A stretch of 64,000 nucleotides of DNA from assembly GCF_000620705.1 (NCBI RefSeq), contig NZ_KK211167.1, positions 298,135 through 362,134 of the forward strand, in the 5' to 3' direction. The notes below the pieces were generated by a model, which was not told where the DNA came from, made no database searches, and worked only from the letters and a program-made list of their open reading frames with translations. This stretch comes from Nocardioides sp. URHA0020. Lineage in GTDB: Bacteria; Actinomycetota; Actinomycetes; Propionibacteriales; Nocardioidaceae. Made by a program: the position numbers and the translations under genes. Positions 57,115 to 64,000 of the stretch are shown piece after piece. Within the stretch, counting starts at the first letter, position 1; every line of letters starts with the position of its first letter.

Positions 57115-57447
57115 CCGGTGGTTGAGGTGTGAGGGCCGTACGGCGTACCGGTGGTTGAGGTGTGAGGGCCGCCGGGCCCGAGCCTCGAAACCCCTTCCCC
57201 GGTGGTTGAGGTGTGAGGGCCGCCAGGCCCGAGCCTCGAAACCTCCGCAGCGTGCGCAGGGCGTCGTTCGCGTCGGTCGCCGTTGCGTGTGGGTTGCGGG
57301 GGTCTCGACGTCGCTCAGGCGCCAGAGCGCCTTCGCTGCTCGACCACCGGCTACGCCGTACGTCGCACCCCGCTCGGCGTCGCGTGTGGGCTGCGGGGGT
57401 CTCGACGACGCTCAGGCGCCAGCGCGCCTTCGCTGCTCGACCACCGG
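57115..57447. repeat. Cluster of dispersed repeats (CCGGTGGTYGAG ... CTCGARACC)
   Basis: Three direct copies begin CCGGTGGTTGAG at 57115 (truncated), 57148 and 57199, and the full ones end CTCGAAACC. Two inverted copies lie at 57298-57350 and 57395-57447, running GGGGGTCTCGAC to CTCGACCACCGG. The inverted pair is a tandem duplication with a 97-bp period. The ends are conserved while the centre varies. The cluster fills the 300-bp gap, and the last copy contains the stop codon of the cyclopropane synthase gene. Confidence 0.85.
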
Positions 57448-58677
57448 CGTACGACGCTCGAGCAGGACCTGCTCGACGTCGAGGTAGCCGGAGGCGAAGC
57501 CCGCGCGGGAGTAGCAGAGGTAGAAGTGCCACATCCGCAGGAAGGTGTTGTCGAAGCCGAGCCCGAGGACCTCGTCGGCGCGCGCGAGGAAGGTCTCGTC
57601 CCAGCGGCGCAGGGTCTCCGCGTAGTCGTGGCCGAACGCGAGCCGGTCGGTCACGCGCAGCGACGTGTGCTCGGCGGTGACCTCGTCGATCGCCTCGGCG
57701 GAGGGCAGGAAGCCGCCCGGGAAGATGTACTTGTTGATCCAGGTGAAGCCGCCGCGGGTCGCGAGCATCCGATCGTGCGGCATCAGGATGGCCTGGATGC
57801 CGGCCCGGCCACCAGGCGCGAGCAGGCTGTCGATGGCGGAGAAGTACGTCGGCCAGAACTCGTGCCCGACGGCCTCGATCATCTCGACGCTGAGGACGAC
57901 GTCGTACTCGCCCGCCACGTCGCGGTAGTCGCACAGGTCGACCTGGACCCGGTGGCTGTGCCCCGCGGCCTCGATGCGCTCGCGCGCCAGGGTCTGCTGC
58001 TCGGTCGAGAGCGTCACGGAGCGGACGGTGGCGCCGCGGGCGGCCGCGCGGATCGAGAGCTCGCCCCAGCCGGTGCCGATCTCCAGGACGCGCGTGCCCT
58101 CGCCGACCCCGGTCACGTCGAGCAGCCGGTCGATCTTGCGGTGCTGCGCGGTGACCAGGTCGAGCGCGAGGTCGCGCTCGAAGAGCGCGGAGGAGTAGCT
58201 CAGGGACTCGTCGAGGAAGAGCCCGAAGAGGTCGTTGGACAGGTCGTAGTGGTGCGCGATGAGCTCGCGGGTCTGGTCCTTCGACGTCCGGTGCTGCCGC
58301 GGCATCCGGTGCTGCACCAAGCCGCGCAGCCGCTGCAGCGGTCGCGGGACCAGGTCGGCGATGTCGGCGGCCAGCACCGTCAGGAACGGCGTCAGGTCCT
58401 CGGCGTCCCAGGCCCCGGTGAGGTAGGCCTCGCCGAAGCCGATCAGGCCGTCGCGGCCCAGTCGGGCGAAGAGCTCGTCGGGCCGGTGCACGGTCATCGT
58501 GGGTCCGCCGGCACCGATCACGCGGCCCTCGAGGGTCACGCTGACGGGGAGCCGACGTACGGCGGCCACGAACAGCCGGCGGGCGACGGCGGCGGAGACG
58601 GCGGTGCGCGGACCGCGCGGCACGCCGTCGAGGCCGGGCCAGGATCCGGGGACGGGTCGGGTGGGTGCGAGCGTCAC
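57412..58677 (-). CDS. Cyclopropane-fatty-acyl-phospholipid synthase family (UfaA1-like)
   Basis: A 421-residue SAM-dependent lipid methyltransferase, adding a methylene or methyl group to membrane unsaturated acyl chains. HHYDLSNDLFGLFLD near residue 142 and SYSSALFE are family landmarks. SAM motif I is EIGTGWG at 199-205, and EMIEAVGHEFWPTYF follows. The GTG start overlaps the stop of the FAD/DUF1365 gene (GTGA). The last residues from VVEQ onward and the stop lie inside a dispersed repeat, so the natural C-terminus was probably replaced. M. tuberculosis ufaA1 is in the same sigK-linked position. Confidence 0.92.
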   Translation of the reverse strand: MTLAPTRPVPGSWPGLDGVPRGPRTAVSAAVARRLFVAAVRRLPVSVTLEGRVIGAGGPTMTVHRPDELFARLGRDGLIGFGEAYLTGAWDAEDLTPFLTVLAADIADLVPRPLQRLRGLVQHRMPRQHRTSKDQTRELIAHHYDLSNDLFGLFLDESLSYSSALFERDLALDLVTAQHRKIDRLLDVTGVGEGTRVLEIGTGWGELSIRAAARGATVRSVTLSTEQQTLARERIEAAGHSHRVQVDLCDYRDVAGEYDVVLSVEMIEAVGHEFWPTYFSAIDSLLAPGGRAGIQAILMPHDRMLATRGGFTWINKYIFPGGFLPSAEAIDEVTAEHTSLRVTDRLAFGHDYAETLRRWDETFLARADEVLGLGFDNTFLRMWHFYLCYSRAGFASGYLDVEQVLLERRTPVVEQRRRAGA

Positions 58678-60653
58678 CGGACACCCTCCTGGTGGTGGTG
58701 GTCGGGGCGGGGTCGGACGGGGAGGCGGCGCAGCCACAGCCAGATCCCGTGCACGCGGATGAGCAGGGCTCCCCGGAGCGCGGCCGGCGCGGCGCGGACC
58801 GCACCGTCGTCGCTGCGGTGCCCGGTCAGCGAGGCGTTGAACGCGGCACCGTCGTCGGTCGTCAGGTCCACGCTGATCAGCAGCTCGTCGCCCGGCACCG
58901 GGACGGCCAGCCGGTAGGTGCCGTCGGTGCCGTGGAAGGGCGAGACGTACATCTGCTTGGCCGTCGTCGCCCGGCCGCGCTCGTCGGGATGGACGAGGTA
59001 GGCGTGGCGGTCGCCGTACGTGTTGTGGACCTCGACGACCGCGCACGGCGCCCCCGCGGCGGGCCGGACCCAGAAGACCGTGATCGGGTTGAAGCAGAAG
59101 CCCCACGCGCGCGGCTGCGCGGCCATCAGCACCTGTCCGTCGCCGAGCTCGATGCCCTCCTGCTGGAGGAAGGCGGCGACGTTGTGCCGGATGGAGCGGT
59201 CGGGGGCGCCCAGGTGGTCCCGCGCCTCGAAGCTGCCCAGGACCGGGCTGAGGAGCCCGTGCTCGGGCAGCGCGTCGACGTCGACCAACCACGTGTGGGA
59301 GCGGTGCGTGAACGACCGCTTCCACGGCGTACGACGGGTGTGCCGGATCGTCGTCGCGTAGATCGCCGGGGTCACGGGCGAGGTGTGCGGCTGGGGCTTC
59401 CCCCCGTGCAGCCCCAGCCGCTCGGCGGCGGCCAGGCCTGACCGCGCACCGTCCTCGTGGAATCCCCAGCCGTGGTACGCACCGGCGAAGGCGATCCGGT
59501 CTGTGTCGATCTCGCCCAGGCGGGACTGGGCGGCGACGGACTGCGGGGTGTAGAGCGGGTGCTCGTACTCCATCCGGTCGATGACCGTCGAGGGGTCGAT
59601 GAGGTCCTCGCCGCCGAGGGTCACCAGGTAGTGGGTGTCGGTGGGCAGCCGCTGCAGCCGGGTGAGGTCGTAGGTGACCATCACGTGGCCGGTGGCCTCG
59701 ACGGGGCGCCGGAAGTTCCACGAGGCCCGCGCACCGACGGCGCGCGGAAGCACGCTGACGTCGGTGTGCAGCGTCGCGACGTTGGGGGAGTACCGCAGCG
59801 CCGCGAGCACCTCGCGCTGCGCGGCGGTCGGTGCGGCCAGCATCGTCAGCGCCTGGGCGGGATGGGTCGCGATCACGACGGCGTCGTACGTCGTCACGAC
59901 GCCGTTGCCGTCGGTCACCTCGACCCCGTCGGCGCTCTCGAGGATCGAGGTCACCTTGGTCTCGGTGCGGATGTCGTCGATCCGGGCGGCCACCCGCTCG
60001 ACGTACGTGCGCGAGCCGCCGGTGACGGTGCGCCACTCGGGCGAGCCGAAGATGCCGAGCATGCCGTGGTGGTCGAGGAACGAGAAGAGGTAGCGGGCCG
60101 GGTAGTCCAGCGCCACGGCCGGGTCGCAGGACCAGACCGATGCGACCAGGGGCTCCATGAAGTGCCGGCGGAAGTACGGCGTGAAGCGCCCCGCGTCCAG
60201 GAAGGCGCTCAGCGTCTGGTCCGGCCCCTCACCGTCCATCAGCCGACGGGCCCGGCGGTGGAAGCGGGGAACCTCGGCGAGCATCCGCAGGTACGCCGGC
60301 CGCGACAGGTTGCTGCGGTCCGGGAAGAGTCCCGTACGACCTAGGGCGCCGGCCCACTCGAGCCCGGTGGCGTCGTCGCGCACCGACAGCGACATCTCCG
60401 AGGGCTGGGTGGCGACCCCGAGCTCGCGGAAGATCCGCAGCAGCACCGGGTAGGTGCGCTCGTTGTGGACGATGAAGCCGGTGTCGATGGCGAGGTCGCC
60501 CACCTGGTGCGTGTCGGCGTGCCCGCCGAGCCGGTCGTCGGCCTCGTAGAGGGTGACCGACGCCGAGCGTGACGCGAAGTACGCCGCGGTCAGGCCGGCG
60601 ACCCCCGAGCCGACGACCGCGACGCGTCGCGAGCCCGGCGAGGGATCGGTCAT
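58674..60653 (-). CDS. Fused FAD-dependent oxidoreductase / DUF1365 protein
   Basis: A 659-residue two-domain protein. Residues 1-430 are an amine-oxidase-like flavoprotein with GSGVAG at 15-20, YEADDRLGGHADTH and HNERTYPVL. Residues about 435-655 match DUF1365 (RSFTHRSHTWLVDVDAL and AQPRAWGFCFNPITVFWV). These are separate neighbouring genes in M. tuberculosis (Rv0449c and Rv0448c) and in many proteobacteria, where they accompany a cyclopropane synthase. The fusion supports joint action on the same acyl-lipid. The start overlaps the rskA stop (ATGA). Confidence 0.9.
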   Translation of the reverse strand: MTDPSPGSRRVAVVGSGVAGLTAAYFASRSASVTLYEADDRLGGHADTHQVGDLAIDTGFIVHNERTYPVLLRIFRELGVATQPSEMSLSVRDDATGLEWAGALGRTGLFPDRSNLSRPAYLRMLAEVPRFHRRARRLMDGEGPDQTLSAFLDAGRFTPYFRRHFMEPLVASVWSCDPAVALDYPARYLFSFLDHHGMLGIFGSPEWRTVTGGSRTYVERVAARIDDIRTETKVTSILESADGVEVTDGNGVVTTYDAVVIATHPAQALTMLAAPTAAQREVLAALRYSPNVATLHTDVSVLPRAVGARASWNFRRPVEATGHVMVTYDLTRLQRLPTDTHYLVTLGGEDLIDPSTVIDRMEYEHPLYTPQSVAAQSRLGEIDTDRIAFAGAYHGWGFHEDGARSGLAAAERLGLHGGKPQPHTSPVTPAIYATTIRHTRRTPWKRSFTHRSHTWLVDVDALPEHGLLSPVLGSFEARDHLGAPDRSIRHNVAAFLQQEGIELGDGQVLMAAQPRAWGFCFNPITVFWVRPAAGAPCAVVEVHNTYGDRHAYLVHPDERGRATTAKQMYVSPFHGTDGTYRLAVPVPGDELLISVDLTTDDGAAFNASLTGHRSDDGAVRAAPAALRGALLIRVHGIWLWLRRLPVRPRPDHHHQEGVR

Positions 60654-61384
60654 GCCTGGTCGCCGAAGTCGAAGAGCGCGATCGGCTCCGACGTCGGTGC
60701 CGTCGACCCGCCCTCGGGCTCGACGGTGATGCCCGCTCCGGTGGCGCTGGCGGCGTCCCCGGTGAGCAGCACGGTCTGGTCGGGCTTCGCCGGCATCGTG
60801 CCCGCGGAGACCATGCCCTTGCCGGGCTGGTCGAGCCAGAGCTGGTAGACCTTGCCGTCCGGCGGGGGCGGCATCTTCTCCGTGACGATGACCGCCTCAC
60901 CGAGCGAGTCGGAGTGGGTGACGGTCGCCTTGGCGCCGCCGGGGAAGTCGAGCGAGGTGCTCCGGGCGTCGTCGGCGCTCAGCACGGACTGTGCGGCGGA
61001 CTGCTGGGTGGTGCCGTCCTGCCAGGGCTGCTGCCACGCCACCGTGGCGCCACCCCCCAGCACTACGACCGCAGCAGCCGCAGCCAGAAATCGCGCACCC
61101 CGTCCCCGGCGGCTCGGGCTCGCGGCCGGGTGGACGGTGACGACCTCGGGCGGCAGCGGGCGCACCTTGGTGATGTCGGCCAGCACCCGGGCCCGCAGCG
61201 CGGGCGGCGGGTCGGTCGCGGCGTCCTCGGCGAGCAGGCCCGCCGCCTCGCGGAGGCTGGCGACCTCGGCCCGGCAGTCGGCGCACTCGGCGAGGTGGCG
61301 CTCGAAGCCGGCGCGCTCGATGTCGTCGAGGGCGTCGACGGCGTAGGCGCCGGACAGGGCGTGGACGTCGTTCGGCGTGGTCAT
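60650..61384 (-). CDS. rskA: Anti-sigma-K factor
   Basis: A 244-residue membrane anti-sigma factor. The N-terminal zinc-binding segment HLAECADC gives His30, Cys34 and Cys37 of the ZAS motif. A single helix at about 98-117 crosses the membrane, and the C-terminal RskA-type domain lies outside, with VYQLWLDQPGKGMVSAGTM typical of the family. It holds SigK until released, in mycobacteria through proteolysis. Coupled by ATGA overlap to sigK upstream and to the FAD/DUF1365 gene downstream. Confidence 0.92.
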   Translation of the reverse strand: MTTPNDVHALSGAYAVDALDDIERAGFERHLAECADCRAEVASLREAAGLLAEDAATDPPPALRARVLADITKVRPLPPEVVTVHPAASPSRRGRGARFLAAAAAVVVLGGGATVAWQQPWQDGTTQQSAAQSVLSADDARSTSLDFPGGAKATVTHSDSLGEAVIVTEKMPPPPDGKVYQLWLDQPGKGMVSAGTMPAKPDQTVLLTGDAASATGAGITVEPEGGSTAPTSEPIALFDFGDQA

Positions 61385-61998
61385 GCGCCGACCCCCAATG
61401 CGTCGCGCAGCCGGATGAGGCCGTCTCGGATCCGGGTCTTGGCGGTGCCGACGGGAAGATCGAGCATGGTCGCCACCTCCGTGTGCGTGTAGCCACCGAA
61501 GTAGGCGAGGCTGATGGCCTCCTGCTGGACCTCGGTGAGGGTCTTCAGGGCACCGCGGACGCGGTGTGCCTCGAGTGAGGCATGGACCGCTTCCGCGGTC
61601 GTGTCGTGGTCGCTGGGCTGGTCGCTCTGGTGGTACGTCGTGTCGCGGCGGGTCGAGGCCTCCGCCGAGCGGACCCGGTCCACCGCCTTGCGGTGGGTGA
61701 TCGTCAGGATCCAGGAGTAGGGGCTGCCCTTGCCGGCGTCGAACCGGCCGGCGGTGCGCCAGATCTCGAGGAACGCCTCCTGCGTGACCTCCTCGGCCTG
61801 CGCCGGGTCGCGGACGACCCGCAGCGCCATGCCGTAGACCCGCCGGGAGGTGGCGTCGTACAGCTCGGCGAACGCCGCCTCGTCGGCCCGCCCGGACCGC
61901 CGCAGCAGGTCCGCCAGGTCCGGCGTCAGGCCGGTGTCGGCACCGGGTGGGCCGTCAGGAGACGGGTCCCCGGAGCTCACCGGTCGAAGGTGCTCCAT
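61381..61998 (-). CDS. sigK: ECF RNA polymerase sigma factor SigK
   Basis: A 205-residue ECF sigma factor. Region 2 covers residues about 40-112 (RVYGMALRVVRDPAQAEEVT, then QEAFLEIWRTAGRFD), and region 4 about 140-200 (TEVQQEAISLAYFGGYTHTE, then LPVGTAKTRIRDGLIRLRD). It starts at ATG 61998 with AAGGA seven bases upstream. The order sigK, rskA, FAD/DUF1365, cyclopropane synthase matches mycobacterial content, so the regulon here includes lipid modification genes. A SigK-like promoter precedes it, implying autoregulation. Confidence 0.93.
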   Translation of the reverse strand: MEHLRPVSSGDPSPDGPPGADTGLTPDLADLLRRSGRADEAAFAELYDATSRRVYGMALRVVRDPAQAEEVTQEAFLEIWRTAGRFDAGKGSPYSWILTITHRKAVDRVRSAEASTRRDTTYHQSDQPSDHDTTAEAVHASLEAHRVRGALKTLTEVQQEAISLAYFGGYTHTEVATMLDLPVGTAKTRIRDGLIRLRDALGVGA

Positions 61999-62033
61999 GT
62001 GTTGATCCTTGCCCACGCGTGGTCGGTTGCGAG

Positions 62034-62063
62034 TGATTCGGCGCCCGTCCCGCGACGGATTGG
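62034..62063 (-). promoter_or_regulatory. SigK-like autoregulatory promoter
   Basis: On the minus strand CCAATCC (62063-62057) is followed by 15 bases and CCGAATCA (62041-62034). This is close to the CCATCC and CCGAAT elements reported for mycobacterial SigK. It lies about 35 bases before the sigK ATG. Confidence 0.55.
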
Positions 62064-62097
62064 ACCGACGGGCGACTATTTCGCCGGAGCGGTGCGG

Positions 62098-62103
62098 CAG
62101 GAT
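62098..62103 (+). promoter_or_regulatory. Leaderless -10 element for the enoyl-CoA hydratase gene
   Basis: CAGGAT is followed by six bases and the ATG at 62110. No Shine-Dalgarno is present. The promoter is divergent from sigK. Confidence 0.35.
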
Positions 62104-62109
62104 GACGGC

Positions 62110-62856
62110 ATGCCCGAGCTCGTGCACTACGCCGTCGCCGACACGGTGGCGACCATCACCCTCGACTCGCCCCACAACCGCAACGCGCTGTCCCGTCAGC
62201 TCGTCTCCGAGCTGGTCGCGGGCCTCGAGAGCGCCGCAGCGGACCCCGGGGTGAGGGTCGTCCTGATCACCTCCACCGGGCGGGTCTTCTGCTCCGGTGC
62301 CGACCTGTCGGAGGCCGCGGCCGAGGGCATGGACGAGGGCACCCGCACGATCGTGGCGCTGCAGCGGCTGATCGTCGCGATGGACAAGCCGGTCGTGACC
62401 CGGCTCGGCGGCGCGGTCCGCGCGGGAGGGATCGGCATCGTCGCCGCTTCCGACGTCGTGCTCGCCGCCGAGGACGCCACCTTCGCGCTGACCGAGGTCA
62501 AGCTCGGCCTCGCCGCCGCGATCATCTCCCTGACCGTGCACGCCCGGATGCACCCGCGCGCCGCCGCGCTGACCACGCTGGGCGGCGAGGTCTTCAGCGG
62601 CACCGAGGCGGCGGCGTACGGGCTGGTGACGAAGGCCGTCCCCGCCGACGAGCTCGACGCCGAGGTGGCCGCGGTCTGCGCGTCGCTGGCCACCGGCGCC
62701 CCGCAGGGCCTGCGCGAGTCCAAGCGGATCCTCAACCGTGACCTGCTCGCCCGCATCGACGCCCACGGCGACGAGATGGCCCAGCTCTCGTCGCGGCTGT
62801 TCGCCTCCGAGGAGGCCCGCGAGGCGATGACGGCCTTCCTGTCCCGGAAGAAGTGA
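62110..62856 (+). CDS. Enoyl-CoA hydratase/isomerase family protein
   Basis: A 248-residue crotonase-fold protein. The oxyanion-hole segment FCSGADLSEA near residue 59 fits the family. The second conserved block reads GGAVRAGGIGIVAASDVVLA, with Gly/Ile where many hydratases have Glu, so it may be an isomerase or a non-hydratase member. FALTEVKLGLAAAIIS holds the position of the second catalytic acid. It stands alone between sigK and the HelD gene; the substrate is unknown. Confidence 0.88.
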   Translation: MPELVHYAVADTVATITLDSPHNRNALSRQLVSELVAGLESAAADPGVRVVLITSTGRVFCSGADLSEAAAEGMDEGTRTIVALQRLIVAMDKPVVTRLGGAVRAGGIGIVAASDVVLAAEDATFALTEVKLGLAAAIISLTVHARMHPRAAALTTLGGEVFSGTEAAAYGLVTKAVPADELDAEVAAVCASLATGAPQGLRESKRILNRDLLARIDAHGDEMAQLSSRLFASEEAREAMTAFLSRKK

Positions 62857-62902
62857 TGGCCAGGTAGGCTTGACGACTCGCTGAACGGTTGAGGGGACAG
62901 GC

Positions 62903-64000
62903 GTGTCGGAAGAGCTGGTCGAGCGGGAGATCGCGGCCGAGCAGGCGTTCGTGGAGCGGGTCTACCGCCAGCTCGAGGTGTCCGCCCAGGCGGCTCAGGA
63001 GCTCGCCAAGGAGGGGCACAGCCGTGGCCGGCTGGGCCACGAGGGTGGCCTGGTCGAGCGGGACGCGATGGTGTTCCAGGCCGCGCGTCGCATCGCGCAG
63101 CTCGACGCCGCGCACGAGGGTCTGGTCTTCGGCCGCCTCGACATGCAGCCCGAGCTCGACCCGCACCCCCGCTACATCGGCCGGATCGGGCTGCGCGACG
63201 ACGACCGCGACTCGCTGCTGATCGACTGGCGCGCCCCGGCGGCCTCCGTCTTCTACCAGGCCACGGCCGCCGAGCCGCAGCGCGTCGTACGCCGCCGGGT
63301 GCTCCGCGCGGCGGGCCGCACCGTCGTCGGTGTCGAGGACGAGCTGCTCGACGCCGAGGCCGAGACCGCCCTGCCGATCATCGGCGAGGGGGCCCTGATG
63401 GCCCAGCTCTCACGGGCCCGCGACCGCTCGATGCACTCGATCGTCGCCACCATCCAGGCCGAGCAGGACAAGGCGATCCGGGCCCCCGGACGCGGCGTCG
63501 TGTCCATCTCCGGCGGTCCCGGCACCGGCAAGACGGTCGTCGCGCTGCACCGCGCGGCGTACCTCCTCTACACCGACCGCCGGCGCTACGAGACCGGTGG
63601 CGTCCTGGTCGTCGGCCCCAGCGGCGTCTTCATGCGCTACATCGAGCGGGTCCTGCCCAGCCTGGGTGAGACCGCGGTCGCGCTGCGCTCGCTGGGCGAG
63701 GTCGTCGACGGCGTGCGCGCGACCCGCCACGACGACCCGGCCGTCGCCGACGTCAAGGGCTCCGAGGCGATGGCCGAGGTGATGCGGCGTACGGCGCGCC
63801 AGCAGGCGCCCGGCAGCCCGCACGAGTTCCGGATCTTCTGGCGCGACGACACGATCGTCCTCACGCGCGGCCAGCTGGGCACGATCCGGCGGACCCTGAT
63901 GTCGCAGGGCCGGCGCAACCGGCAGCTGCCGCGCGTCGTCGGCACGCTGCTCGACGCGATGTGGCGCCAGGTGCGCGGTGAGCGCGGTCGCGACCGCGGG
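62903..64000 (+). CDS. helD: HelD-like UvrD/Rep-family helicase, truncated by the window end
   Basis: The first 366 residues of an SF1 ATPase; the frame is open at base 64000, and the full protein would be about twice as long. The N-terminal coiled-coil arm is at residues about 1-60, followed by the SLLIDWRAPAASVFYQAT segment typical of HelD. Walker A GGPGTGKT is at 204-211 in SISGGPGTGKTVVALHRAAY. HelD proteins bind RNA polymerase and free stalled complexes, and some confer rifampicin resistance in actinobacteria. GAGGGGAC stands about five bases before the GTG. Confidence 0.9.
   Translation, partial: MSEELVEREIAAEQAFVERVYRQLEVSAQAAQELAKEGHSRGRLGHEGGLVERDAMVFQAARRIAQLDAAHEGLVFGRLDMQPELDPHPRYIGRIGLRDDDRDSLLIDWRAPAASVFYQATAAEPQRVVRRRVLRAAGRTVVGVEDELLDAEAETALPIIGEGALMAQLSRARDRSMHSIVATIQAEQDKAIRAPGRGVVSISGGPGTGKTVVALHRAAYLLYTDRRRYETGGVLVVGPSGVFMRYIERVLPSLGETAVALRSLGEVVDGVRATRHDDPAVADVKGSEAMAEVMRRTARQQAPGSPHEFRIFWRDDTIVLTRGQLGTIRRTLMSQGRRNRQLPRVVGTLLDAMWRQVRGERGRDRG

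Overview
The window is very GC-rich, uses many GTG starts and coupled ATGA/GTGA gene junctions, and carries actinobacterial markers: mycobacterial-type sigK/rskA and glpD loci, a TCGAAC-N4-GTTCGA LexA box, CsbD, TIGR03084/TIGR03086 proteins and HelD. With the frequent gtacgcc codon run it looks like the chromosome of a Nocardioides-like actinomycete; the genus is an inference. I see no rRNA, tRNA, phage, transposase or CRISPR. About 52 protein genes are supported.

Layout. 0.1-5.2 kb: MFS exporter, LtrA membrane protein, LuxR-type regulator, and a SigG-type ECF sigma factor coupled to a TIGR03086 protein. 5.3-9.9 kb: glpD-tetR facing an alkyl-DHAP-synthase-like flavoprotein and a lipid kinase, the same layout as M. 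tuberculosis Rv2249c-Rv2252. 10.1-12.2 kb: pirin and a GH1 beta-glucosidase. 12.2-22.6 kb: a surface-glycan island with two glycosyltransferase/acyltransferase-SGNH pairs around a membrane-anchored methyltransferase-like gene. 22.8-25.3 kb: polar amino-acid ABC transporter. 25.3-26.8 kb: a DUF559/AbiEi-like putative nuclease gene between two arrays of a 73-bp palindromic repeat. 26.8-33.7 kb: alpha-methylacyl-CoA racemase, Baeyer-Villiger-type monooxygenase, CsbD, DEAD-box helicase with a hairpin-rich leader, CPBP protease, SDR, MerR regulator. 33.9-38 kb: fadA-fadB and a phosphatase. 38-44.3 kb: two ABC systems and a PadR regulator. 44.4-53.3 kb: a seven-gene, fully coupled Atu-like acyl-CoA operon (TetR, TIGR03084, AtuA, two acyl-CoA dehydrogenases, biotin-dependent carboxylase). 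53.4-57.1 kb: LexA-controlled dinB, YihY/BrkB, tyrosine phosphatase, small membrane protein. 57.4-62 kb: sigK-rskA-(FAD oxidoreductase/DUF1365 fusion)-cyclopropane synthase. 62.1-64 kb: enoyl-CoA hydratase and a HelD helicase cut by the window end.

Theme. Lipid and acyl-CoA metabolism dominates: glycerol-3-phosphate and ether-lipid genes, beta-oxidation, branched acyl-CoA carboxylation, racemase, BVMO and cyclopropane synthase, each with a local regulator. Many promoters appear leaderless, with a -10-like hexamer six or seven bases before the start codon.

Most unusual content: several different palindromic or dispersed repeats, some of which have entered genes. A 75-bp palindrome lies in frame inside the acyl-CoA carboxylase beta subunit; the ends of the nuclease and cyclopropane-synthase genes, including their stop codons, lie inside repeats; and the nuclease gene is bracketed by two arrays with the same 73-bp period.
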